64,000 nucleotides of DNA from Gnetum montanum (taxonomy: Eukaryota; Streptophyta; Gnetopsida; Gnetales; Gnetaceae): the NCBI GenBank assembly GCA_015680685.1, contig MNCI01013908.1:380481-444480 (forward strand), given 5' to 3'. The notes below the pieces were generated by a model that was given only the letters and a program-made list of their open reading frames with translations, did not search any database and was not told where the DNA came from. Position 1 is the stretch's first letter. Each line of letters starts with the position of its first letter. Positions 12,197 through 23,999 of the stretch are shown here, in pieces. The translations under genes were made by a program, and so were the position numbers.

Positions 12197-13024
12197 TGAT
12201 GAAACATGTTTGTATCCACTTCGACATTAAGTATGCCACGTTAGAGTTGCAACGCCGAGGTTTAGATCTAACATTGGGTATCTAACATCAAGGTATATAC
12301 CTTGGCCTATAAATAGAGTGCTTGGGCTTTAGTTTTTAGATAGTTTTTCAAGTTAGTTTTTAGTTAGAGTAGCGAACCTTTTGCCATTTAATTTCCTCAA
12401 AGTTAGAATATTTTTTGAGTGCTCACAAAAAGCGTCTAAGTGTGTACCGTTCTTTTTTCGAGCACTGATGTACCTGAGTGCAGTAGTGTGATGGAAATAA
12501 AATGAACTCTTTTGACAATCCTTATAGCACTGAGACTAGATTAATGTTTCTTTTAATGTACTTTACTTTACTACATTTGAATTAAGAAATTTATTTCTAG
12601 CAATTAATGAACGCAATTATGACCACTTCGAGCATACATATAGTACTTGGTAACCCAGCAACACTTAATGTTTAGTAGCCCAGCAGCACTATATGTGTTT
12701 AGGAAAATCAAGTGATTACTTGTGTTAGGCTAGATAGGCAATAAATGAATTAGATTTTAAATTACTTCACTATTCATTCTTGTTGTAGGCGATCACATCT
12801 ATAAAACATAAAATGATAAAAATCATGTACCTCAATTGCACTTAAACCATACCCTTGAGCCTTACAAGTATAGTTGGGAAGACAATGGACATTCTCAATG
12901 CCCATTTCACATCCTAGAAGAGCTAGTGTACTAGATAACTATAGGTCTACAGAATTTGATCGAATCACGTGTAATGCCTTAGTGATTTGTATGGTTGGAT
13001 GTAAGGATACCTCATTGCTCATCA
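12197..13024 (+). repeat. Family A LTR 2 (828 bp)
   Basis: It starts TGATGA directly after the polypurine tract and ends CATCA at 13020-13024. A TATA box lies at 12308-12315. It aligns with LTR 1 over its full length with many substitutions, so the copies are old. Confidence 0.87.
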
Positions 13025-13629
13025 TTGACCCTATAAATATAGCACTTAGGCTCATGATTTTCATATAGTTTTCATAGTTTTTGTCATAGTAGTGAAGCTC
13101 TTGTAGTTTTTTTCTTCAAAGTTAGAATATTTCTGAGTGCCTGTAGTAGGAGTCTGTGTGTATGGATCTTTGTTCGAACATTGATGAACCTAAGCATAGC
13201 AATGTGACAAGAATAAAAACAAACCCTTTTGATAATCCTTGCAGCACTAAGAATAGATTAATGTTTCCTTTAATGCACTTTACTTTCATACATTTTACTT
13301 TAATGCATTTAAATTAAGTAATTAATTTCTAGCTATTAATGAACACAAGCACAACCACTTCGAGCATACCTATAGTATTTGGTAACCCAACAACATTTAA
13401 CATTTGGTAGCCTAGTAACACTATATGTGTTCAGGATGTGTCTAGGAAAGTGGGATGGATACTTGTGTTAGGCTAGCTAGGTAGTAAATTAATTAGATCT
13501 TAAATTACTCTACCTTGCATCCTTGTTGTCAGTGATTAAATTTATCAAATATAAAATAATAAAAATCATGTACCCCACTTACACTTAAATCATACCCTTG
13601 AGCTTTACAAGTGTAGTTGGAAAGAAAAC
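13025..13629 (+). repeat. Family A LTR 3, left part: 5'-truncated and interrupted by B1
   Basis: It begins TTGACCCTATAAATATAGC immediately after the end of LTR 2, i.e. at the TATA region of an A LTR with the first 150 bp or so missing. It runs to the B1 insertion point; the missing right end lies at 20660-20800. The open frame at 12874-13068 crosses this junction and is not a gene. Confidence 0.8.
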
Positions 13630-14385
13630 TGATGAGTGGCTAGATACCCCTACACTCAACCATACGAATACGAGCGTAGCACGCATGATCCGGTCGAACT
13701 CCATAAACTAAGAGCTTACACGTCCATGAACACTTAGGGTTAATCATTCATTGTCTTCCTAGACTTACTTGTAGTTGTCACGGTGTATGGTTAAGTAAGT
13801 CCAAGGTATATGATTTTTATAGTTTTTATGTTTGATCTCCTATGCTATTAAGGTGAAGGATTGAGAAACTAATGGCTAACTCTAACTAATGAACTAAATC
13901 TAAATTACCTAGCGTTAGCATCCATTCCCACTTACTGTACACACCCTGAATCGATGCAATCGTTGCTAGGATCACCACGCGTAATGCACGTGCTCGAAGT
14001 GGTTGTACTAAGGCACTTAACTAGGAGGAAAGGGTTGAGAGAGAAAGTAGTAAATAATAGATAATAAATAAATAATAATAAATAACAATAAATAAAATTC
14101 TAATTAGCCTATTCCATGCACTGCAAGGTTTATCCAAGAAGCTCGTCTTTATTTCCATACACAAACTTGTGTTTAGGTACAATGTTTTCTCGAATAAAGA
14201 TCCGTTCACTTTAGGACTCCTACTGTGGGCACATGGAAAATATTCTATCTCTGGAATGATCAATATTCTAGAGTTTCCCTACTATCTAGCCTAGGATGAT
14301 GAAACAAGGGAGAGCCACCTCTTATTTATAGATATGATAGTGCACCGCGATATCGCCGGGGAGGATGCGATATTGCGTCCCATCA
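13630..14385 (-). repeat. B1 3' LTR (756 bp)
   Basis: On the minus strand it starts TGATGGGACG after the polypurine tract and ends CACTCATCA. The TATA region is CTTATTTATAG on the + strand (about 14321-14331). It is about 60 bp shorter than the 5' LTR, partly because it has fewer GATATC palindrome units in U3 (14348-14376). Confidence 0.87.
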
Positions 14386-14399
14386 TACCCCCATGACTA
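14386..14399 (-). promoter_or_regulatory. B1 polypurine tract
   Basis: Read on the minus strand it is TTAGTCATGGGGGTA, directly before the 3' LTR. The same TCATGGGGGTA is found at B2 (44440-44451) and, shorter, at B3 (63284-63294). It primes plus-strand DNA synthesis. Confidence 0.75.
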
Positions 14400-16455
14400 A
14401 ATGAAAACTTGTCCTCGAGTTCCTTACAATAATATTAGGAAGGTATGGGATTACTTACTCAAATGAAACTAATGGGATGACTTGTGAACGGATCATCATT
14501 ACAAGACTTGGCAAAAATTAGTGTTCATGACAACAAGAGTGAACACCTTATTACATTGACATCAGGCCTCATTTGGCATCTAAGAAAGAGAGAGAGAAAG
14601 AAGTGTTGCTGTTGCCAATGCCAAGATTTCATTTTTTGTTATCTCTCCATAAGCGTGCCATCAATCTTGCTCCTTGCATAGCTGCTTCCAGCATTACTCC
14701 ATTCCAAGTGTTCCTTCCAGATCCTCTCCATTGTTGTATGATCACCATCTACACACACAACACAATCTTTGTATTAGCAAAGGTAAATGAATTTCAATGT
14801 AGTTGATACCTTGCTTCAGTGAAAGGTTCGTTGGCTAGGTTGTGGTATGGCTGATACAAATCTGGAGATATAATATTGGTGACTACTGAAGGTGTAGGGG
14901 TTAAGAGAAAATTGAAAAAATTGGGGCTAGGAGAAAATCGAAAAAATCAGGCCCCATACCCCCATGACTAATAGCAAACCTCTGGTAGCGTCAGAATGGA
15001 GAAAGAAAAGGGAACAAGAAAGATAGATAAAAAGGGACAACTATGACATTGATAAAATGGATGTCAAGATGGAAATGAACAAAATAAAATAGATTGCAAA
15101 AATGTTAGGGAAAAGAATTTAACTGGTGCACCAAAGAGGAATGTTAGTGGGTCCTCCCCAAAGTAGGCTCATGCCCTTAATGCCATGACAAACCCACATT
15201 CAAAGAGCTCGTAGGCTCTGGGAATGTTCTTTGGAACAAGAGTTAAAGACTCAACCATAAGAGTTTACCAAAAAGAACACGATGTATCTACCAAAATATA
15301 CACTAATAATACAACCGGCAATGAGGTGAATAGTGGAGAGAAGGATGGAAAGAAGAGAATGGAATGGAATCCAAAGAACAAGGTGGTGTACAACCCCTTG
15401 TGTATTTCATGATTAATGTTACTTAGCAAGTTCCATTCCAAGTCTGGCCTTAAACAAACCACTCTAGTGACTTCACATCAATGCATTTGGTCAATCCATC
15501 CCCTTGAAGTAACAAGAACACCTTCTCCAAGAGCTACCATCATTCCAACAAAACAAATGAGGAGAGAATGGGAAGCGAGAAGGGCCTTAGTTAGAGGGAA
15601 CATTTTGTTTTGAGTACCATAACCAGTGCTTGTAGCCCAAGGAATTATTTTGTCTAAGGAGTGTGCTTTGAATTCTCACTTTTTTTTTCATTTTTGTGTT
15701 TTGTGTTTTTATGCGTGAGAACCACACCATGCAAAGAATTTATTATTTTTATTGTCTCAGCTTCCGATAATTGCGTAACATCGAATGGTAAGAAAATGCA
15801 AGAAGAAAACATCCATGCACCCAAGAGAATGGCCAACACAAATGCATCAAGTTCCCTTGAGGTCACACCATTTTCAATCCTTGAGTCCTTCCTTAGTTTG
15901 AGAAATGTCCAGTCACTGATTTATTAAGGTTCTTATTATGAAGGAGACTGTACATTTCCAAGCCGAGAGAGACCATAGAAACTTGTGGATGGATGGATGA
16001 ACTGATCTCATTGCCTACCATATCAAAAGAAACATACCTTAGTATCAACATCTTGACTTAAAGGTAAAAACCAAGCATCAGAAATCAATAAGAAAACAAT
16101 TCATACCATCATGAAGAACACTTATTGGGTGACAAACTTATAGGATGGATAACACACACACACACGCACACAAAAAATGAAAAAGTATAACGATGTTGTA
16201 AAACAAAAACAAGAAAAGTTAAAGAAATTTGTAAAACAAAAATGTATAAAACAAAAACGTGTAAAACAAAAATGTGTAAAACAAAAACTTGTAAAACAAA
16301 AACATGGAAAAAAAAACGTGTAAAACCAAAATTTAAAAAGAACTAAGGGCCCCAAATGATTAGCATAGGTGGCTATCTTCCCCATGACTGAATTGCAAGG
16401 GAGAGATCTGAAATAATGAGTGTCTATTTAAATTTTGTAAAAGTGCCCAGCTTCT
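14400..16455 (-). other. B1 3' non-coding region
   Basis: About 2 kb without a gene, matching the 3' region of the A copies in reverse. It includes the single TGCATGGTGTGGTTC unit (near 15720-15740) and a CA microsatellite (about 16147-16170). An A-rich block of GTAAAACAAAAAT repeats (about 16195-16330) is the reverse of the T-rich block in A. Short open frames here on either strand are frames through these repeats. Confidence 0.7.
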
Positions 16456-16461
16456 CCCAAC

Positions 16462-19400
16462 TTATGTTCTCAGATTAAGGGGTGGAAGTTGGCGACACTC
16501 ATACTCCAATGTATCTATGCCTCCGTTGTTAACATGAGTTGTTTCCTCAGTTCGTTTCGTGCATATTGGGTTGCTCTTTCTAGTAGCTATCAACCACAAG
16601 GTGTCTACTACTGGTGTGGTTGCTACATATAGGTAGCTTTGAAGTTGTGTTTCCTGGGCACACCGATTACATGGAAGAGATGCTGAACATTCTTCCATGT
16701 CATCATCCTCTGAGTCACTATATGTGATGCATGAAACTTTCTTCTTCTCAATCTTTTCATAAATTTTTATCTTAGATATCTGCAAGGAAAGATCATGGAT
16801 TCCTAGGCATATGTCTACTGTACTCAGCCATGTCCTTCCCATTATAATTGGGAATCCCCCATTGTTGCTATTAACTTCCATCACTAGGAAGTTAGCTCAG
16901 GAAGACCAACCACACACAGTGGTAACAATGTCCTCCACCAATCCCAAGGTAATGGTTATGAACTCATTAGCCAACTCTAGTTGGATATTGCTCTTCTTAA
17001 GTTGGGGCAAGTTCCAGGCTTGATACATCTCTTGTGAAATTAAGTTGACTCCGGAACTTGAGTCAAGAAGAACCTTATGTGGTTTGTTCCCGGTGGTTTG
17101 TAAATAGATTAAGGGGCTTCTAGGATCAGTTAATTTTCTGGGAAGGTGGCCTACCTTGATCCAGTCGGTTACAGTATGCGTTAACATAACTATATGCGTT
17201 AAGCTCTGTTGGACTAAAGGGTGCTCTAAAGTGTTAGATAGTGGAGGAGTATACATGGGCTCAACCACTTGTTGTTGTGAGAGCTTGTCTGGGCATTTGG
17301 TTTTGAAGAAAGGTCTTCTCTTTTTACAGTTGTCAGAACCAACCACGGGTTGAATGTTTATGACTGTCGTAGTGTGGCGTTGCTGCGGTTGAGTGGGGAG
17401 TTCCCCTTGCATTGTTGGAGTAGGTTGTATGGGAACTACAGGTGGAAGAAGTGAGAATGGAGTTGGAGGATGGTAAGTATGTGGGGTGCCTCCCAGAGGA
17501 GAAGGAGTCCTCCTAAAGTACTCCTGAACTTGGTAGTGATGTTGGGGAGTTGTGTGACCCATAGTGTCACTTGGAGAAACCGACTGCTGCACATAATAGC
17601 CATAAGGATCAGGTTTCCGGTAAGGGTATTGTTGTTTCGGTGGTGGCATCCCCCATGACTGTGGGTATTACCACTGTTGATGCTATCCAATGGGTTGTGG
17701 TGGAGTTCCACTTGGATAGTACATTAATAGTTGGTGGAACTATCTTGGGTTACCTTGAGGATAAGGTAACCTTCGGGGTGTCTACCGTTGGTTAAGTCTC
17801 GGATTAAGTGCATACACCCTAGACTCCTGTAGATGTGAGATGATTGGACAACATCCCTTGGGATGATCATAATGGCAGATCTCACATCCACCATCATTGT
17901 TTGTTTCTGAATCCACAACTTCATTGAAGATAGTAATTTTTCCCTTACCCTTGTTATGTGTAGGGCCTGAATTTCTCCGCTTTGTCTTGTTCTTGTCACT
18001 ACTTCTTTCCTCCTTAGACTCCTCTACGATTTTCAAAATAGTTTCAAGTCTGGAGTCTAAGGAATCCCGTAATTGATCCATCTTAGCTAATACTTCTATT
18101 GTTAGTTTTTGAATTAGCAAGGTTTTTCTGTTCACCAACTCTTCGAGTGGTGACTCATCCTCTTCATCGCAAAATTTCACTCCCTTCTTCCGAAGGGAGG
18201 GATCATAGTTGTATTATTCTACACTCTCTCTTTTTCATAGTTCACCTTCTTCTTTTGCTACTTGTTCCAACAAGCGATGAACTTCATGGACTCTAAGTTC
18301 TAATAGTCTCCCTTGGGCATAAGTCCCAAGGGTTCTTCTAGTCTCATACCTTAGCCCATCTACGATGTGGTGGAGTTGATCCTGCTGTGCGTAACCATGG
18401 CCCGAGCAACAATGTAACAATGCGTAGTAGCAGCCCATGGTAGCATCCAAGGGTTCATGAGTACCTTGCTTCCATTCTTGGATCTACTTACGTAAATTAG
18501 ATACTCTGGAGTATGTTTGATACTTATTGTTGAAGAGTTCTAACATCATACTCCACCTCCTGATGGTTTCCGGTTCTAAGGACTGGTACCAACTCTCTGC
18601 TTCCTTAATGAGTGACCTAGGAAATAACTTTAGTTTCTACCACTCATTTTCTATATTTTGCAAGGCACAGGCATCGTGGAATGCATGTAAATGATGGTGC
18701 GAATCAGTGTTGTATCCCCCCTCAAAGCATGGGATATTGTTCATGTCTAAACGCTTGATCCAACTATCTTTTAAATGCCTTGTTGGAATTTTTACAGCCT
18801 CTGTTATGTCGAGCATACTTCGGGTGGCAAGTAGGGGCTTATCATGATCATCTCTTTCATGATGCCTATGATGTCTACATTGTTCCCTACTTTCCCTTTA
18901 TTCATGCCCTTGTCCTCTCTCTTGACTCTCTCGTTGAGGTCTCTTATTTCACCTACCTCTATCCTCACCATTATGCTCATGATGTCTACGTCTAGATGTG
19001 GAAGGAGAGGGTGAATGATGTGAAGAAGGGGAAGAAGAAGGAGAACCATCGCCATAACGATGTTTCCTACCTTCTCTTCGGTTGCTATGGCCCCGATCGT
19101 GATGAAGGTCTAAGTGCTCTTCCTTGTCACATGTTGTTGTTCCCTCAGTGAACAGTTGGTGTTCACGGGGATTAGAACCAGGGTTGTGTATCGTGGATTG
19201 TAGGTTTTGATACCCCACCTCCTCATCATCGTTAGGAGGGGGAACATCTTTTGATAGAGAACCCATTATGAGTGGTTGACCATCTCTGATTTCACTAAGG
19301 GCGTGCGGGACCTTCTTGCCCTTCAACAATGTATATTGGCTCTCCTGCCTTGAGTCCCTCATACATTGTGCTTCTGTGGGATAATAATCCCTTGAGTCAA

Positions 19401-19698
19401 AATATGCTGCAACGTATTCAGCATAGAGCTGTGTCATGCCAATTTGTGCCAAAGCACGGAGAAGCATGTTGGGGACTGCACGGTCCGGAGGTAACACTAT
19501 GTTACCTTGCAAATCTCTCCAGTGCATTTGTTCATCTTGATGGAGGATAAAAGTAAAATTTGAAATATACTCATCGGGATGAGTATAGACTATCTGGTAT
19601 TGTTGAGGACTTGGTGGATTTAGGCTATGTGTTTTTGATTACCAACTGTTTCGTGTATTGTCCATAGGCGGTGAATTGCCTTTGTTAGAAGAAGACAT
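16462..19698 (-). pseudogene. B1 gag and protease polyprotein (decayed)
   Basis: The start ATG is at 19698-19696 (MSSSNKG..., the same beginning as B2 and A2). In order, one sees an N-terminal part with YTHPDEYISNFTFILHQDEQ and an Arg/His/Ser-rich basic stretch (about 18950-19080). A capsid-type core (LEPETIRRWSMMLELFNNKY, HHIVDGLRYETRRTLGTY; about 18240-18620) follows. Next come a zinc-binding motif CEICHYDHPKGCC (about 17840-17880), a Pro/Gln-rich linker, and a protease with LLDSSSGVNLIS (about 17050). It ends with MGRTWLSTVD and a tail closing at a TAA (16462-16464). There are a few stops and frame breaks, but long pieces remain open. It would form particles; with no RT of its own it would need enzymes in trans. 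Confidence 0.85.
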
Positions 19699-19821
19699 TA
19701 TTATTTATTGATGTGCTAATTACTATTATATAAATTTTTCTTTTAATTAACCCGAAGGTTCGTTTAGAATCCTAACGATGTAAGTGATGTCTTATGTTCT
19801 ATTCAGCGCACAAACACTTAG

Positions 19822-19840
19822 TCCCCGGCAACGGTGCCAA
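19822..19840 (-). promoter_or_regulatory. B1 primer binding site, tRNA-Asp type
   Basis: On the minus strand TTGGCACCGTTGCCGGGGA follows the 5' LTR end directly. This is the best preserved primer site of the A/B lineage here and matches the form typical of Athila-like elements, complementary to tRNA-Asp. Confidence 0.82.
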
Positions 19841-20659
19841 TGATGAGTGGCGAGATACCCCTACAATCAACCATACGAATACGAGCGTAGCACGCGTGAT
19901 CCGGTCGAACTCCATAGACTAAGTGCCTACACGCCCATGAAACACTTAGGGTTAATCATTTGTTGTCTTCCCAGACTTACTTGTAGTTGTCACAGTGTAT
20001 GGTTAAGTATGTTCAAGGTATATGATTTTTATAGTTTTTATGTTTGATCCCCTATGCTATTAAGGTGAAGGGTTGAGAAACTAATGGCTAACTCTAACTA
20101 ATGAACTAAATCTAAATTACCTAGCATCAACATCCATTCCCACTTACCATACACACCCTGAACCGATGCAACTGTGGCTACCAAATGCTAATCGTTGCTG
20201 GGATCACCACGTGTAACACACGTGCTCGAAGTGGTCGTACTAAGGCACTTAACTAGCAGGAAAGGGTTGAGAGAGAAAGCAGTAAATAATAGATAATAAA
20301 TAATAAATAAAAGTAAATAAAATTCTAATTAGCCTATTCCATGCACTGCAAGGTTTATCCAAGAAGCTCATCTTTATTTCCATACACAACTTGTGTTCAG
20401 GTACAACGTTGCTCAAATAAAGATCCGTTCACTTTAGGACTCCTACTACGGGCACATGGAAAATATTCTATCTCTAAAGTGATCAATCTGCCAGAGTTTC
20501 CCTACTGTCTAGCCTAGGATGATGAAACAAGGGAGAGCCACCTCTTATTTATAGATATGACGACGCACCGTGATATCGCGGGGGAGGTTGCGATATCGCG
20601 AGGGATGCGATATCGTGACTACTGTGATATCGTGGCCCATGCGATATCATGTCCCATGA
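19841..20659 (-). repeat. B1 5' LTR (819 bp)
   Basis: It runs from the primer site (TGATGAGTGGCG on the + strand) to CCCATGA, a one-base variant of the expected CCCATCA. The TATA box (minus strand TATAAATAAGAGG) lies at about 20546-20553. Upstream of it, U3 holds six GATATC-centred palindromes within 20566-20650. Confidence 0.86.
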
Positions 20660-20800
20660 AAAAAATGTTCTCAACGTCCATTTTAGTTCCTAGAAGAACT
20701 AGTGCATTGGAGAACTATAGGTCCACAGAATTCGATTGGAACGCATGTGAACACCTTAGTGATTCATATGGTTGGGTGTAGGGGTATCGTATCACTCATA
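20660..20800 (+). repeat. Family A LTR 3, right part
   Basis: It continues the LTR broken at 13629. The sequence from the TCAACGTCCATTTTAGTTCC region through GGTCCACAGAATTCGATTGG to TATCACTCATA matches the last 140 bp or so of LTRs 1 and 2. Joining the halves gives one LTR lacking only its first 150 bp or so. Confidence 0.85.
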
Positions 20801-21290
20801 ACAATGTATGAAACCCAAGGATTGCAAGATGAAGCATTAGGACTAATGAAATAGAAAGAATGTGTTAAGAGTAATGTTGAATATAGGAAGAAAAAGAAAC
20901 AAAGATGGAGTAACAAGAATATGAATGAAACAATAAGAGAAAAGCATTGAAGATCTAAATAGATGCAAAGAAAAAGTGATGTACATGACTGTAAAATAAG
21001 TTCATAAGTTGAGTTGTATAAAAGGAACTTATGAAGTGATAAGTTTCTATTGAAAAATAAGGACATGAGTAAAAATATTCAAACATAAAAAAAGTGTTAC
21101 GTAAAAAATGTGGAAAATGTTGTGTAGCAGTTATGAATTAAAGAATATGAATTACAAGTTATGTAGGCTAAAAATCCATGAAGTACAAATCACATGTGAA
21201 TTGATAATTGAAGAATATAGAATGGTGCATATAGACATGAGTAATGGTGGATGAACAATATTGCATTGACTACATTGATGTTGTTATGTT
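20801..21290. repeat. Dispersed repeat, first copy
   Basis: No gene. Stretches such as GAAGATCTAAATA, AGTTCATAAGTTGAGTTGT, TTTCTATTGAAAAATAAGGA and AAAGAATATGAATTACAA recur in the same order at 56890-57420 and 58090-58140 with small changes, so both are copies of one old repeat. Confidence 0.55.
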
Positions 21291-21299
21291 GATGCATCA

Positions 21300-21785
21300 G
21301 TATTAATGTAGGATCAACTACATCAGCATTAACATAAAGACAATAAATTCCTATATAAACGCATACATCAACCACATTTATGATACCATCTTGATCATAG
21401 CTATTGTGAAGCTCTTACAGTTTATTTCCATAAAAGTTAGAATCTATCATCAAGTGCTCACATTGTGAAGTAAATTGATTGATTAAAACCTTATTTGAGT
21501 AATCATGTACCTAGATACATATTAATGAAAAATAACAAAGATTAAGATAAATTTACTTTCATTGTAGCACTTGTCTTAATTTAATGTTTTTTTAATCACA
21601 CTTTAATTTGCTCATTACTTTGCTTTACATGCACTTATTTAATTATTTATGTTCCATCATACAACTAGTTTTGAGCATAACATATATTACTTAACAATCC
21701 TAGTAGTACACTTACATGAGTCTGGGATATGTATAGCAAACCAAGAACTAATGTTTATCTATCTTGGAATATTCGATATCGAAGA
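21300..21785 (+). repeat. Decayed D-type LTR fragment
   Basis: CCTATATAAACGC (about 21350) is followed by GTGAAGCTCTTACAGTTTATTT and an AAAGTTAGAATCT piece. ACCTTATTTGAGTAATCATG and CTTAGATACATATT-like pieces then follow in the order seen in the LTR at 55480-56345. Ends are not clear. Confidence 0.55.
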
Positions 21786-22376
21786 TAGATAAAAATACAC
21801 TTCATCATCATAAAATAGATAAAAATTATTAAGCATAAATATAATAGAATAATACAATGTAACAAAATTTCATAATACTCTCATTCATAAGTAAATAAAA
21901 TTTATTCAGAGAAAATTAGAAATTTGCATAGCTACAAAAATGTAGATGTCTAAATATTTCACTAGTTATATCATAAAAGAGTATGTAAAATAATGATCCC
22001 AATTATACATGTTTCACCTTAAATGAACCTATAGAAAGAAAGATATTTATGTTTAAAATTTACCCAAATCATTAATAAAATATTCAATTGTAATAAATAA
22101 TATTTAATTTTCCTAAATATATAGCACATGTTAAAATGAAAAATGCTCCTTGCAATCTCATAGTCTTGATAGCATAGGCAACAGATTCATATCTATCATA
22201 CTTTATTATTTATTCACAACACTAGGTTCATGACTTAAATATCTAAAAAGTTTATAAGGTTCTAATTTTACAAAAATACAAATTATACAAAAAAAAAATC
22301 ACCTTTTGTCATATGTTCCTCTTTCAATGATTTTGTGTCTACTTTGGGCTCTCTACATCGAAATGCAGGAGAAGTC
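21786..22376. other. AT-rich stretch without recognisable features
   Basis: Very AT-rich with no open frame of note and no repeat I can match in the window. It is the left flank into which element C inserted; base composition changes sharply at 22382. Confidence 0.5.
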
Positions 22377-22381
22377 AGAAC
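22377..22381 (+). repeat. Target-site duplication of element C, left copy (AGAAC)
   Basis: AGAAC here is repeated exactly at 39703-39707, directly outside the two LTRs. A 5-bp duplication is standard for Ty3/gypsy integration. Confidence 0.88.
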
Positions 22382-23976
22382 TGAAACACCGTGAAAATTG
22401 CGAGTCGGCCTCAGGCAAAGATTCGCAATTCAAGCAAGGGCGCATGTCAGAAATCCATAAGGGAGAATAAGACAAAGCAACACCAAGAGGCGCGTAGCAT
22501 CAAGTCTTCGACTTCCTGTGCAGATTCCTAATCTTACTATGTTTTCTCTGTTTACGCTATATCACGCGACGTAGCGTAATGACGCTTAGCGTGATTCTGT
22601 TTAAACATAGTTCGACACCAGAAGGCTAGTTACTTCGGCATGGGGAGAGGCTTGAGTAGTGTAATATGCAACTTCTCGTATATTTTGCTAAGTCTTTTGT
22701 TCAAGGCCAGGTTTACGCTCTGTTATGCACGGCAGCGTAATGAGCTTCAAAACAATCAAAGGCAAAGTCTAAGAAAGTGCAACAGATCAACCCTTTTCTC
22801 TTGGCGTGCGGATTGCTCATCATACGCTCATTACGCAACGTAGCGTATCACAGCGTAGTGCATCGCCAAGCTAGACATCATTTACGTTTCATTACGCGTG
22901 GCTGCGTAAGCGAGCGTAAAACAACTTGAATCCATTGTTTCCATGTTATGTTACACTCATGCACGCAACGCAACGCGAATGAGCGTAATATAACCCAAAA
23001 ATAGTTGAAACATGCCCGACGCGCATCTGTTCTTTACACGTACAATACGAAAATAAGTGTATTGTGTAGTCACAAAGTTTGACACAAAAATGGTCAGGTC
23101 AACAGTACCCAAAACATTCGGGACACATGTCATCAGGGTTGTGCCTTTTCCACAGGACGTCGCAGCCTATAAATACACCAGTTGACAGAGATACAAGGGT
23201 TGGCAAATCAAAGAGGCAAGGACATTTTTATGAGCACAGGAGCACTTATCACTTTGAGCAGAGATAGAGAGAGCAGCACTTTGGCAATTGTTGACAGCAT
23301 CACCTTCCGGCAGAAATAGAGCATAGTTCGCTTTGAGCATCGGCAACAAGAGTAATCGTTCTTTTGGGGAAGACACAACTTTCTCCATCAACGATCATTG
23401 GCGGTCCTAAACAGAAACTACCTAAGGCGAAAGAAGTAGATCAAAGATCGTGAGATCATCTTGCACGGTTTGCAGACTCTATTGGTCAGAAACAGTTGAT
23501 CGATAGACGTCAGAGCTTGACCTTCCTTGCATCCCAGCTTTGGCCCACAAGGTAGATCGGACTTCTGTTTGGACAGTTTTCTTGTTGTTTTGTGCTTGCT
23601 TTACATCAAGTAATCGGGGTCTCCCCAGTGTAACGTGATATACAAAATATACATTTTTCAAGTCAAAGCGTAGATCTTGAAACTACGCATTTCTCTTGTG
23701 TTAGCCTCCTCTTATCGTGTTTAGCGTTATCATCGTTACAATTCATCTACGTCGTTTTTCCCTCATTTTGCGATTCCTCGAATCAAATCGATCCACGGAA
23801 TATTTCATAATCTCCATCGTTTTGCTGATTAGTAAGTCCCTGTCTGATCGACAAGACTGTTCAGGGCACCGCGGATTCATTTTTCCAGCATAGCCCTCGC
23901 ATGGATCCGTGGTTAAAACTATGTACGCGGGATTTTATTTGGTATTTTCCAGCTGCCGACATTTTCTGTCATTACA
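22382..23976 (+). repeat. Element C 5' LTR (1595 bp)
   Basis: It begins TGAAACACCG after AGAAC and ends GTCATTACA. Positions 22518-23976 align with the 3' LTR at 38241-39702; the first 136 bp have no partner because of the gap at 38240. U3 (22545-23065) is packed with GCGTAA/TTACGC and ACGTAGCGTA motifs. The TATA box (23168-23175) lies 800 bp from the end. Confidence 0.9.
23168..23175 (+). promoter_or_regulatory. TATA box of element C 5' LTR
   Basis: TATAAATA lies in CAGCCTATAAATACACCAG; the same sequence is kept in the 3' LTR near 38895. It is the likely core promoter of the sense transcript. Confidence 0.65.
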
Positions 23977-23982
23977 GTTTTC

Positions 23983-23999
23983 TGGCGCTAGAAGGAGGG
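23983..23999 (+). promoter_or_regulatory. Element C primer binding site
   Basis: TGGCGCTAGAAGGAGGG begins six bases after the LTR end. TGG at the start is what pairing with a tRNA CCA end requires. I do not assign the tRNA. Confidence 0.65.

Larger units (their letters stand above)
13630..20659 (-). mobile_element. Family B element B1: gag-protease-only LTR retrotransposon
   Basis: Two LTRs (13630-14385 and 19841-20659) enclose a 5.45-kb internal region with primer site, gag and protease but no RT, RNase H or integrase. It sits inside an A-family LTR, whose two halves rejoin across it. The flanks are AAAAC on the left (13625-13629) and AAAAA on the right (20660-20664), a target duplication with one mismatch. 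Compared with copy A2, coding sequence stops after protease and the sequence resumes at the conserved block before the 3' T-rich region. B2 appears to have the same layout, so this is a non-autonomous family, not a chance deletion. Confidence 0.88.

Noticed and set aside
20566-20650. Possible CRISPR-like array (repeated GATATC units)
   Set aside because: Spacing is irregular, units are short palindromes inside an LTR, and the sequence is plant DNA.
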